DNA of 7,928 nucleotides, taken from contig DJFO01000158.1 in the NCBI GenBank assembly GCA_002432555.1, positions 8,757-16,684 on the forward strand, given 5' to 3'. The DNA is from Marinagarivorans sp. UBA5870 (GTDB lineage Bacteria > Pseudomonadota > Gammaproteobacteria > Pseudomonadales > Cellvibrionaceae). This document shows, in pieces, positions 1 through 7,143 of the stretch (its first letter is position 1; the number at the start of each line of letters is the position of its first letter). A model generated the notes under the pieces. The model worked only from the letters and a program-made list of their open reading frames with translations, searched no databases and was not told where the DNA came from. The translations under genes and the position numbers were made by a program.

Positions 1-26
1 AAAACCCTGTTGTGGATAATAAATCT

Positions 27-3000
27 TCAGCGCACGGCAAGCCGCCGGCCGCGCTCCAGTTCCAGCAGATAATGTTTTACGCGTGGCAAAAGCACCTCTT
101 TGCTGACCGGTTTATAGAGCACCTCGTTGCCGCCGGCCCCCAAGCCGACATTGATGTCCTCGCCGCCGTGGCGGGCGGTGAGAAACACTATTGGCAGAGT
201 TTCGGGCGGGAAGGACTGGCGCAAGCGCTGGCAGACCTCGAAGCCGGACATGCGCGGCATCATGACATCCAAGATCACCAAGTCGACTCCGCGCCCCTCC
301 TGCAGTACCAGATGCAGGGCCTCGGGCCCGTTGCCCGCCTCCAGGATCTGGTAGTCGTGCAGGCTCAGAATGCCGCTCAACACCATGCGGTTGACCGGAT
401 CATCGTCGACAATCAGGACCGTGAAAGAAGCGCCGTTGGCGGGTGGCGCCATCTCCCCGACCAGAGTTTCCCGCAGCGCGGCGCGTGATTTTTCTGGTGT
501 CGGCTCCGGTTTCTCCAGCGCGGCTGCCGGCAGCGCATGCGACGGCGGTGCAGAGGCCGGTGGCGAGACCGGGGGATTTTGCGGTTCTGCCAACGGCAGG
601 GTGAAGGTAAAACAAGTGCCGCTCGGCAACTTGTGCCGCGCGCTTCCTTCGGTGCCATCCCACTGGGTTTCAAATTCGATGGTGCCCCCGTGCAGTTCCA
701 CCAGGTGTTTGGTCACCGCCAGCCCGAGACCTGCGCCAGCCAATACCTGCTCCCCGAGAGTTTTGCTGGGCTGGGGGGTAAAAACTCGGTCGGACATTTC
801 AGGCTTGATGCCGCAGCCTGTATCCCTGACCTGCACCCGCAGCTTAGGCCCGTCCACGTGGGCGGTGATGCGCACCTCCCCCTGCTCGGTATATTTGATT
901 GCGTTGCCGATCAGGTTGGTCAGCACCTGTTTGATATGGTTGCGGTCTGCCGTCACCCAGGCCGTAGCCGGATCCAGCTCATTGAGGAGCCGCAGGGACT
1001 TGCCGTAAGCGAGGGGCCGAGAAATCTGCAGCACCGCCTCCACCAGCGGTCGCAGGGCGAGCCGCTCAAGGTGCAGTTCCAGCTTGCGGTCGGCAAAGTT
1101 GCCGTAATCGAGTATGTCGTTGATCAGGTTCGATAGGCGCTTGCCGTGGGCGACAATGAGGCTAAGGCGCTGTTCCGCGGTTGCAGGCAGCCGGTCCCGG
1201 TCTTCGCGCACTATGGCTTCGGCCAGGCCGATCATGCTGCTGATCGGCGTGCGCAGTTCGTGGGACGTATTCACGAGAAACGCGTCCTTGATCTTGTTGA
1301 TCCGCAGCAGCTCCGCGTTCAGGGCCCGCTGTTTGTCGAGTTCCATGTGCTTGAGAAACATCCGAATCAAAAACAACACCACCAGCAGCGCCAATACACC
1401 ATAGACGCCGAACGCCCAGTAGCTGCGCCATGGGGGTGGCAGAATGCGAATGGCGACCTGGGCCATGTTTTTGTTCCAGTTGCCATCGCGATCGGAACTG
1501 CGAACTTGGAAAACGTAACTTCCTGGGCTGAGGTTCGTGTAAGTCGCCAGGTTGGCCCCGTCGGTCTGATGCCATTCCTCGTCGAAACCCTGCAGGCGAT
1601 AAACGTACCGGCTCTCCTCCGCCACCCGATAGTTCAGTACGGCGAAAGCCAGGGAAAACATAGCGTGGTTGTGGCGCAACTCCAGCACATCGGTATAGGT
1701 GATCGCCCGCTTCAACGGGGAGTCCGTCGTGCCGATCGGCAGCGACCGGTTATACAGGCGGAAGTCGGTGAGCACCAGGGGGAAATTATCGCTACCGCGC
1801 ATGAAAGCGCGTGGGTCGAAGACGGAAAAGCCGTCGGTGCCGCCGAAATACAGTTGTCCTTTACGATCCTTGAATGTGGCGTCGCGATTGAAATTGTCGC
1901 CTACAAGACCGTGGCGCCGGTGGAAGGAGCGCACTTCGAGGGTTGAGGGTTCAATGCGAGCAATGCCGTTGGCGGTTGAAGCCCACACATAACCGAGGTT
2001 GTCTTCGACAAAGCTTGTCACGAGGGGCGCCAGGCTATCGGGCCATTTCAAATGGGTAAAGGTCTCGTCGCTGTAGTCGAACATCACCACACCCACGTCT
2101 TGAGTGCCGATCCATACGCGCCCCGAGGAGTCCTCCATAAGCGCGCGAATGCGCACACTATTGAGAGTCTTGGGATCGTTGCTCGCCTTCGCATAGCGGG
2201 TGAAACGCCCGGTTGCCCGATCCATGGTGTTGAGGCCATCGACGGTTGCGAGCCAAAACCGATTGCGGCTGTCCTCCAACACGGCCCAGACAAAGTTACT
2301 GGAAATAGATTGAGGATCATGCTGGTCGAGGGTGAAGTGTTCAAAACTATCGGTTTCGCGCACATACCGGTTGAGGCCCCCGGTTTCGGTACCGATCCAC
2401 AAGCGGTTGTCCCGGTCCAGGAAGATGTCCCAAATAAAAGCACTGTTGAGACTGCCCGGCTGGTCGCGCGCCGGCCCGTAGTGGGTGAACGTCTCGTTGA
2501 CCCGATCGAACCGGTGCAATCCGCCGCCCCAAGTACCCACCCAAATATCGCCGTTATGGTCTTCGGCCAGACTTAAAACGGAACTGGCCTGCAGTCCCGT
2601 GGCGCTACCCGGCTCACGCACGTACCGCCCGACGAACCGGCGCTGGTCGATATCGAAGAGATTCAAGCCGTTTTCGGTGCCGATCCACAGGAGCCCGTCG
2701 GTGGTCTGCATGAAGTCGAGTACCGCACTGTTGGTCAGGCTGTTGGGTTCATTCTGCCGGTGCGTATAGTTGGTAACCTGGCTGTGGCGTCGATCGTAAA
2801 AATTGATACCGTCGGGAAAGGTAGTGATCCAGAGGTTCTGCTCGCTGTCCTCATAGATCGCCTGCACCTTATTGGATGCGAGTGTGTTCCGGTCGAAGGC
2901 GCTGTGTCGGTAGTGGACAAAGCTGTCGCCTTGCACCTGGTAGCGAGCAAGACCTCCCTGGTCCGTCGACAGCCAGAGATCATCAGAGCTGTCTAGGTAG

Positions 3001-3866
3001 ATATCCCAGATGGTATTGCTTCCTATGGCGTTCGGGTCGCGGGGATTCGCCATATAGGTGGTAAACGTGCGCTCCCCTTCATTGAGGCGACTGACTCCGC
3101 CGCCGTAAGTACCCACCCAAATGCGGCCGAACTGATCTTCCTCGATGGCTTTCACCACGTCGCTCTGCAGCGCCGACGAATCGCCCGGGCTGGCAACAAA
3201 ATGACGAATGAACTCGCCGTTGCCGCCCAGCAAAAATAAGCCGTGATCTCGGCTTCCGACCCAGATGCGATTTTTACTGTCGACGAAAGTTTTCAGGACG
3301 AAGGTTGTTGTCTGACTGTCCGCCGTCAAAGCGAGGTTGTCGAAGCGCGTGCGCTCCGCATTGAAGATGCTTATGCCACTGCCGGTGCCCAGAATGAGCC
3401 GATTGTTTTGATCGACGGCGAGCGAAGTAATGACGTTGTGCGGGAGGGTTGCCGGGTCATTGAGCACCGGCCGGAATACCTCGAACCGGTCGAGTTCGGC
3501 GGTGTAACGACAGAGACCGCGATCTGTGGCTACCCACATGACGCCTTTGTGATCCACCAGCAGACCGCGCACTATGTTAGAAGGCGGCCCGCCGGGCTCC
3601 GGCGACGGCTCGTAGCGTTTGAACTGGACACCATCGAAACGAGCCAGACCATTCTCGCCGCCGAACCACATAAAACCGGTGCTGTCCTGCACCACGGTCA
3701 TAAGCGCGGACGCGTTGCGTTTAATGGCTTCCGAATCTTCGAGGACCCGCTGAAAGCGCAACTCCGGCGGAGTGCCAACCGTGCCGGCGACCGCCGCCGC
3801 CGCCAGACACCAACTCCAGAGTGCTATATAAAAGCTGCGCCGCCAGCCGGCGAATCGTTTTTCCAT
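27..3866 (-). CDS. Hybrid sensor histidine kinase/response regulator, 14-blade propeller + Y_Y_Y + HisKA + HATPase + receiver
   Basis: This 1279-residue protein is a membrane sensor kinase. Residues 1-28 form a signal peptide or anchor (RRSFYIALWSW, then an Ala-rich stretch). Residues about 40-720 hold 14 copies of the Reg_prop blade motif (D..G.hWhGT..GL..hd), enough for two seven-bladed propellers. A Y_Y_Y domain follows (about 733-810), then one membrane helix (about 817-839). The kinase core has an H-box NTSHELRTP with phospho-accepting His869, N-box Asn988, G1 box DTGCG at 1015-1019 and G2 box GAGLG at 1044-1048. A Pro/Ala-rich linker (about 1090-1148) leads to a complete receiver with acidic triad 1154-1156, Asp1200 and Lys1252. 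All catalytic residues are present, so it should be active. By family knowledge such propellers sense glycans or other periplasmic ligands; the ligand here is unknown. Unlike Bacteroides hybrid regulators it ends after the receiver with no AraC-type DNA-binding domain, so phosphate must pass to another protein. The region before the last HATPase strand has a short insertion (near EGSARHKLPSG). AGGGA (complement of 3871-3875) lies 4 bases before the ATG. Confidence 0.95.
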   Translation of the reverse strand: MEKRFAGWRRSFYIALWSWCLAAAAVAGTVGTPPELRFQRVLEDSEAIKRNASALMTVVQDSTGFMWFGGENGLARFDGVQFKRYEPSPEPGGPPSNIVRGLLVDHKGVMWVATDRGLCRYTAELDRFEVFRPVLNDPATLPHNVITSLAVDQNNRLILGTGSGISIFNAERTRFDNLALTADSQTTTFVLKTFVDSKNRIWVGSRDHGLFLLGGNGEFIRHFVASPGDSSALQSDVVKAIEEDQFGRIWVGTYGGGVSRLNEGERTFTTYMANPRDPNAIGSNTIWDIYLDSSDDLWLSTDQGGLARYQVQGDSFVHYRHSAFDRNTLASNKVQAIYEDSEQNLWITTFPDGINFYDRRHSQVTNYTHRQNEPNSLTNSAVLDFMQTTDGLLWIGTENGLNLFDIDQRRFVGRYVREPGSATGLQASSVLSLAEDHNGDIWVGTWGGGLHRFDRVNETFTHYGPARDQPGSLNSAFIWDIFLDRDNRLWIGTETGGLNRYVRETDSFEHFTLDQHDPQSISSNFVWAVLEDSRNRFWLATVDGLNTMDRATGRFTRYAKASNDPKTLNSVRIRALMEDSSGRVWIGTQDVGVVMFDYSDETFTHLKWPDSLAPLVTSFVEDNLGYVWASTANGIARIEPSTLEVRSFHRRHGLVGDNFNRDATFKDRKGQLYFGGTDGFSVFDPRAFMRGSDNFPLVLTDFRLYNRSLPIGTTDSPLKRAITYTDVLELRHNHAMFSLAFAVLNYRVAEESRYVYRLQGFDEEWHQTDGANLATYTNLSPGSYVFQVRSSDRDGNWNKNMAQVAIRILPPPWRSYWAFGVYGVLALLVVLFLIRMFLKHMELDKQRALNAELLRINKIKDAFLVNTSHELRTPISSMIGLAEAIVREDRDRLPATAEQRLSLIVAHGKRLSNLINDILDYGNFADRKLELHLERLALRPLVEAVLQISRPLAYGKSLRLLNELDPATAWVTADRNHIKQVLTNLIGNAIKYTEQGEVRITAHVDGPKLRVQVRDTGCGIKPEMSDRVFTPQPSKTLGEQVLAGAGLGLAVTKHLVELHGGTIEFETQWDGTEGSARHKLPSGTCFTFTLPLAEPQNPPVSPPASAPPSHALPAAALEKPEPTPEKSRAALRETLVGEMAPPANGASFTVLIVDDDPVNRMVLSGILSLHDYQILEAGNGPEALHLVLQEGRGVDLVILDVMMPRMSGFEVCQRLRQSFPPETLPIVFLTARHGGEDINVGLGAGGNEVLYKPVSKEVLLPRVKHYLLELERGRRLAVR

Positions 3867-4058
3867 CTGGTCCCTACAGCAAGATTAGTCAAACGCGAGA
3901 TCTGCTAACTCCCCGTCAGCAGACGTGCCTGAGTACTCGTGTGCGGCGCCTAGGTTAGTCGTTACCGACCGGCGCTGTCGACGGGGAATTTGCGCTGATA
4001 AGCGGAACGGCGGCTGGCTCGTTATAGGGACCTAGCGACAACGCATTCACGGGCCGGC

Positions 4059-4074
4059 GCAGGCTCCCGCCTGC
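4059..4074. repeat. Short perfect hairpin GCAGGC-TCCC-GCCTGC
   Basis: A 6-bp perfect inverted repeat with a 4-base loop lies in the divergent intergenic region, about 190 bases upstream of the kinase start. No T-tract follows on either strand, so it does not look like an intrinsic terminator. It could be a small operator or chance in GC-rich DNA. Confidence 0.3.
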
Positions 4075-4105
4075 AGTCCCGCTAGAGCAGCTGATAACGC
4101 CACTC

Positions 4106-4130
4106 GTCGAAATCCGGGTCGAAAATCCGG
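4106..4130. repeat. Tandem direct repeat GTCGAAATCCGG / GTCGAAAATCCGG
   Basis: Two head-to-tail copies (4106-4117 and 4118-4130) differ only by one extra A in the second. They sit midway in the divergent intergenic region, about 240 bases from the kinase start and 340 from the lipoprotein start. Tandem copies about 12 bases apart, near one helical turn, would suit a regulator binding as a side-by-side dimer. That role is inference; a chance local duplication is possible. Confidence 0.4.
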
Positions 4131-4175
4131 CCGACTGGCTCCGGGCCGTCGAACGTTTATTAGGTTATACCGCGA

Positions 4176-4202
4176 TAAAGCCGCTGGTTTTAAAGCCGCA
4201 GG
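4176..4202. repeat. Direct repeat pair TAAAGCCGCWGG, 15-base period
   Basis: Two 12-base copies (4176-4187 and 4191-4202) match at 11 of 12 positions and are separated by TTT. The second copy also forms the left arm of an imperfect stem: AAGCCGCAG (4193-4201) can pair with CTGTGGCTT (4219-4227) using one G-T pair and a 17-base loop. This could be a regulator site or a folded leader element. No known family site is recognised. Confidence 0.35.
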
Positions 4203-4371
4203 CAATTAAAACCCGCCTCTGTGGCTTCTTCTATAACTTGAAAATTTGACCTCCGCCGGTTTCGCACTTTGACGGAATAGATCCTCGATTGGAACTCCGG
4301 CACCGCCTCCTTCTGCCGCCTCCCGCCCCGGGTCGTAAGCCCGTGACCCTGAACTAGGCTTGTCATTACGC

Positions 4372-4409
4372 GACGTTGTTAAAAGAGACGCTCTTTATAA
4401 CCCAACGTC
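4372..4409 (+). promoter_or_regulatory. Long interrupted inverted repeat upstream of the lipoprotein operon
   Basis: The left arm 4372-4387 pairs with the right arm 4391-4409 across a 3-base loop (ACG). The pairing is GACGTT with AACGTC, then GTTA with TAAC, then AAAGAG with CTCTTT. That makes 16 pairs, interrupted only by an unpaired CC (4402-4403) and an unpaired A (4397). It ends 62 bases before the lipoprotein start codon. A -10-like TATAAC lies in its right arm, so it could be an operator overlapping a promoter, or a 5' leader hairpin. A T-run (4422-4426) lies 12 bases past the stem, too far for a standard intrinsic terminator. What binds it is unknown. Confidence 0.5.
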
Positions 4410-4471
4410 CGGTTAAGCGAATTTTTATAGCCAAACCCGCCTCGCCCGCGGCTGCGAGAGAGTGATCAACG

Positions 4472-6223
4472 ATGTTCAGGCAGTATCTCGTCCAAACCGG
4501 TTTCCCCTTGCTCGCGGCCTTTTTGCTCACCGCCTGTGGCGGCGGGTCGTCCAGCGCGCCGGACACCTCGACCGGCGAGCCGGCCACCGTGGCCATGAGC
4601 CCCACCCCCGCCGTCGAGACGGGCGAGGTACTGTCGAATGAACCCTCTGCCACACCCCCAGCGCCCGTGGTTCCCGCGGTCATAGTGCCTACACCGGCAG
4701 CGGATCAAGTGGCGGTCTCCGGGCGCATTACTTACGACCGGATTCCCTTTGAAGGGCGCAGCTACAAAGGTCTGGACTACAGCAAAACCGTCGCTTTGCC
4801 CGCACGCGGTGTCACGGTTCAGCTGCTCGACGGGTCAAGTCGAGTCGTGCAGAAAACGGCGACCGACGCCCAGGGCGCTTACACCATGCAGGTGAATCGG
4901 GATCTGAGCCTGCGAGTGCGGGTAGTGGCTGAACTGCGCGGCAGTAACGGGGCGGCCTGGGATATCCAGGTGCGCGACAACACTCAAGGCAATGCACAGT
5001 ATGTGCTCGAAGGCTCCCTCGCTAACGTGGGCAGCGGTCCTCACCAGGTGCGCAACCTGCACGCGGCATCCGGCTGGACCGGCGAGGCTTACACGGCCGC
5101 TCGCAGCGCCGCGCCTTTTGCGATTCTCGATTCACTGTACGACGCGGTACAGACCGTAGTTGCAGCGGATCCAACCCTCGTGCTCCCGCCTCTGAGCGTT
5201 TACTGGAGCAGCGGCAACATCGCGATCGATGGCGATCTCAGCGAAGGCCATATAGGCACCTCCTTTTACACCTCCGCCGGGCCGTCTATCTATTTGCTCG
5301 GTGCCGCCGACAACGATTCGGACGAGTACGACCGCGGCGTGGTGCAACACGAATTCGGCCACTACTTGGAGCATCAACTCGGTCGCACCGAGAGCATTGG
5401 CGGGAGCCACAGCCAGACTTCGCGCCTGGATATGCGAGTCGCTTTCGGCGAGGCCTGGGGCAACGCCTTTGCCGGCATGGTGTCCGGCGATCCCGTCTAC
5501 CGCGATTCTCTCGGCGTCAGTCAGTCACTGGGTTTCGCGATCAACGTGGAAAACCGCAGTTTCAGCAATCAGGGATGGTACAGCGAAGCCGCGGTGCAGG
5601 CATTTCTTTACGATCTGTTCGACAGCCAAAACGACAACTCCGATCACCTGAGCCTCGGTTTCAAACCGATCTACGAGGTACTGACCAGCCCGCGCTATCT
5701 CGATTTTGCCGGGTTTGCGTCCGTCTATGCGTTTGCCGCCGAATTAAGTAACCAGCATCCGGACTTGCAGCGGGACGTGGCCGCCATGTTGGAAGGCTCG
5801 GCCATCTACGGCAGCGGCTGGTACGGTGAAGGCGAGACCAACGACGCCGGCTCCGCCGTCGCACTGCCGCTCTATCACACCGCGGTTCTCGGGCAGACGG
5901 TGAACTTGTGCAGCGACAGCGGCTTTCAAGACTACAACGGCTTGGATGTGCGCCGTTATATCCGGATTACCTTGCCGGAAACGCGCAATTACACCATAGC
6001 GGCCAACCGCAACGGCGGCAGCCTCGCTCAGACCAACCCGCAACTGCGGATTTTCCGCCGGGGCGCGGAGGTCGGGTCCGTCGAAAACGGCACCCCCAAT
6101 AGCGAAAACGCCCAGCGCTATCTAAACGGCGGCGATTATGTATTCGAGATCTACGAAGCCCGCAACGCCGATGGTCACCCCGGCAATGGCGGACTTGCCT
6201 GTTTCGATGTGCGAATTCAATAA
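4472..6223 (+). CDS. Putative zinc metalloprotease lipoprotein (HEFGH, GEAWG)
   Basis: This 583-residue protein begins with a lipoprotein signal peptide ending in LLTAC, so Cys22 should be lipidated. Glycine at +2, rather than aspartate, favours outer-membrane sorting. A Ser/Pro/Thr/Ala-rich tether (about 23-78) is followed by a carboxypeptidase-regulatory-like beta domain (about 80-150; VSGRITY, then DAQGAYTMQV). The middle region (about 200-465) carries HEFGH at 293-297, the classical zinc and catalytic motif, and GEAWG with Glu327, 30 residues on, at a spacing expected for a gluzincin third ligand. WYSE at 369-372 may be another conserved active-site patch. A C-terminal beta-sandwich-like domain (about 475-583), similar in style to pre-peptidase C-terminal domains, contains Cys480 and Cys577, which may form a disulfide. 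It resembles uncharacterised HE.GHYxE lipoproteins of gammaproteobacteria; no substrate is known to me. GAGAGAG (4456-4462) lies 9 bases before ATG. It is first in a two-gene operon. Proteolysis is inferred from motifs. Confidence 0.85.
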   Translation: MFRQYLVQTGFPLLAAFLLTACGGGSSSAPDTSTGEPATVAMSPTPAVETGEVLSNEPSATPPAPVVPAVIVPTPAADQVAVSGRITYDRIPFEGRSYKGLDYSKTVALPARGVTVQLLDGSSRVVQKTATDAQGAYTMQVNRDLSLRVRVVAELRGSNGAAWDIQVRDNTQGNAQYVLEGSLANVGSGPHQVRNLHAASGWTGEAYTAARSAAPFAILDSLYDAVQTVVAADPTLVLPPLSVYWSSGNIAIDGDLSEGHIGTSFYTSAGPSIYLLGAADNDSDEYDRGVVQHEFGHYLEHQLGRTESIGGSHSQTSRLDMRVAFGEAWGNAFAGMVSGDPVYRDSLGVSQSLGFAINVENRSFSNQGWYSEAAVQAFLYDLFDSQNDNSDHLSLGFKPIYEVLTSPRYLDFAGFASVYAFAAELSNQHPDLQRDVAAMLEGSAIYGSGWYGEGETNDAGSAVALPLYHTAVLGQTVNLCSDSGFQDYNGLDVRRYIRITLPETRNYTIAANRNGGSLAQTNPQLRIFRRGAEVGSVENGTPNSENAQRYLNGGDYVFEIYEARNADGHPGNGGLACFDVRIQ

Positions 6224-6238
6224 CCGGTGAAACACAAC

Positions 6239-6243
6239 AGGAG
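6239..6243 (+). promoter_or_regulatory. Ribosome binding site AGGAG that sets the start of the 207-residue protein
   Basis: AGGAG lies 7 bases before ATG 6251. The longer reading frame could begin at GTG 6227, but that would put this ribosome site inside the gene, leave no good site upstream, and add a charged eight-residue extension before the signal peptide. ATG 6251 is therefore the better start. Confidence 0.8.
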
Positions 6244-6250
6244 CGTACGT

Positions 6251-6874
6251 ATGCAATACACGGCAACCTTGGCAGCCATAGGTTTGTTATTTCTCACCGC
6301 TCTCGCGGCGACTGCCGCGCGCCAGCTCCCGCCTGGAATGTTGATCCACCAAGCGCCCTGGCCAAACGACGGGTCCCTGATGTTGCAGCCGGCCGCCGAA
6401 CAGCGGCTTCTGCCCGCGCCGCGCCATCACCTCGACGTACACGCGCATCGCTCCCCGGGCAAGCCGTCCATCGATGTGGAACTGCTGAGTCCCGGATTGC
6501 GAAGTCTGCCGCTGGCGGTTGCCCAGACGGTAGAACTGCAATTGCAGACTCACCTGAGGGACGGTTTTCTACGGGTCCATCTGGAAGCCAGCGGTGATCT
6601 TTTATTCGTCGGCAGCACCACCGACTGGGAATTTGAATTAGACGGGACGGAAACCTTGCGACTGCCGGTGGAACTCATAGCCACCAGCGACGGACAGCAC
6701 TATCTGCATCTTTTTATCGAGCATCGCGACAGCGCGGGTCAAGTGAGTGCCCGCGCCCTAGCGACCGAATTCCGCGTCGGCGTGCCCCTCCTGAAACAAG
6801 CCTTTGCCAAAACACTGCACGCGCGCGCGCAACCTGAAGTGATAAGCCTGCCGGGGCAGGAAACCATCCAGTAG
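6251..6874 (+). CDS. Exported protein of unknown function, partner of the metalloprotease lipoprotein
   Basis: I do not recognise this 207-residue protein. It starts with a Sec signal peptide (about residues 1-22; hydrophobic core AAIGLLFLTALAA, likely cleaved near ATA-A). There is no lipobox and no cysteine at all, so the mature protein of about 185 residues is probably soluble in the periplasm or secreted. The mature part is rich in alternating hydrophobic residues, such as VELQLQTHL, FLRVHLEA and HYLHLFIEH, which suggests a mainly beta fold. A basic, His-rich stretch (PRHHLDVHAHR) lies near the start of the mature chain. No catalytic motif is visible. It starts 27 bases after the lipoprotein stop codon on the same strand, so the two are almost certainly co-transcribed. 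It may be a chaperone, inhibitor, substrate or adaptor of the protease; this is inferred from position only. Confidence 0.8.
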   Translation: MQYTATLAAIGLLFLTALAATAARQLPPGMLIHQAPWPNDGSLMLQPAAEQRLLPAPRHHLDVHAHRSPGKPSIDVELLSPGLRSLPLAVAQTVELQLQTHLRDGFLRVHLEASGDLLFVGSTTDWEFELDGTETLRLPVELIATSDGQHYLHLFIEHRDSAGQVSARALATEFRVGVPLLKQAFAKTLHARAQPEVISLPGQETIQ

Positions 6875-6972
6875 GGCAAGGCGCACGCAATTCACTGCAC
6901 CTGCCGCTAACAACGAGATTTTTCCGCTGCGGCCCGTTCCAGTCTGCCTTTCCTAACGCTGTCGTCGCCTAT

Positions 6973-6994
6973 GGCAGCAGCCTTTCGGGCTGCC
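6973..6994 (+). terminator. Possible weak stem-loop after the operon
   Basis: GGCAGC (6973-6978) pairs with GCTGCC (6989-6994), and CC/GG extend the stem inward past an unpaired AG, closing on a TTTC loop. It lies 98 bases after the 207-residue gene. No U-tract follows directly (the next bases are GCTCGTTTCC), so factor-independent termination here is doubtful. Confidence 0.25.
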
Positions 6995-7092
6995 GCTCGT
7001 TTCCGCCTTTGGTCCCTCGATCGCCCATGCTGCGGCCTTGCGAAAAACAGGGAAATATGCCCCAATTTCTCGCAATTTTTCCCGCGCCAACT

Positions 7093-7126
7093 ATTGTGCG
7101 TGCGCCTTGACCGCGCTGTGCACAAT
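7093..7126. repeat. Inverted repeat ATTGTGC-N20-GCACAAT upstream of the autotransporter
   Basis: Two perfect 7-base arms (7093-7099 and 7120-7126) are separated by 20 bases that include a -35-like TTGACC (7107-7112). The arms end about 54 bases before the autotransporter start. Placement around a possible promoter element suits an operator for a dimeric regulator, but no known consensus matches and the spacer is long. Confidence 0.35.
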
Positions 7127-7143
7127 GGCGGTCCGCAAATCAG

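Larger units (their letters stand above)
3867..4471. other. Divergent intergenic region, no gene, rich in short repeats
   Basis: This 605-base gap separates the minus-strand kinase gene from the plus-strand lipoprotein operon, so it must hold the promoters of both. I see no convincing coding sequence, tRNA or other RNA gene. It contains a small perfect hairpin, two direct-repeat pairs, a 9-bp stem with one G-T pair (4193-4201 with 4219-4227), a GGGTC/GACCC stem (4330-4334 with 4345-4349), an AAGCC/GGCTT stem (4337-4341 with 4357-4361) and a long interrupted hairpin at 4372-4409. TTGACC (4246-4251), TTGACG (4269-4274) and TTGTCA (4360-4365) resemble -35 boxes but none has a good -10 box at 16-18 bases. 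TATAAC (4396-4401) and TATAGC (4426-4431) resemble -10 boxes without a good -35 box. I therefore do not place a promoter. A 605-base gap is long for ordinary promoters and suggests complex control or a structured leader. Confidence 0.6.

Noticed and set aside
1146..1946. Plus-strand open frame of 266 codons opposite the kinase gene
   Set aside because: It lies wholly within the kinase gene on the other strand, has no domain or ribosome site, and its length is explained by GC-rich codon bias. The open frames at 12-488, 370-1008, 537-1136, 2052-2576 and 3243-3908 are rejected for the same reason.
4246..4284. TTGACC and TTGACG as sigma-70 promoters in the divergent gap
   Set aside because: No acceptable -10 box lies 16-18 bases downstream of either, so I could not support a promoter.
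3867..4471. tRNA, small RNA gene or CRISPR array in the long gap
   Set aside because: No cloverleaf or TPsiC-like arm with matching acceptor stem, and no regularly spaced repeats, were found; the direct repeats are only two copies each.
5348..5374. Metzincin-type zinc site in the lipoprotein
   Set aside because: The third histidine is at +8 and the conserved glycine is missing, so HExxHxxGxxH is not met; the Glu327 gluzincin arrangement fits better.
6227..6250. GTG 6227 as the start of the 207-residue protein
   Set aside because: The AGGAG at 6239-6243 fits ATG 6251 with a 7-base spacer, and the signal peptide begins naturally there.
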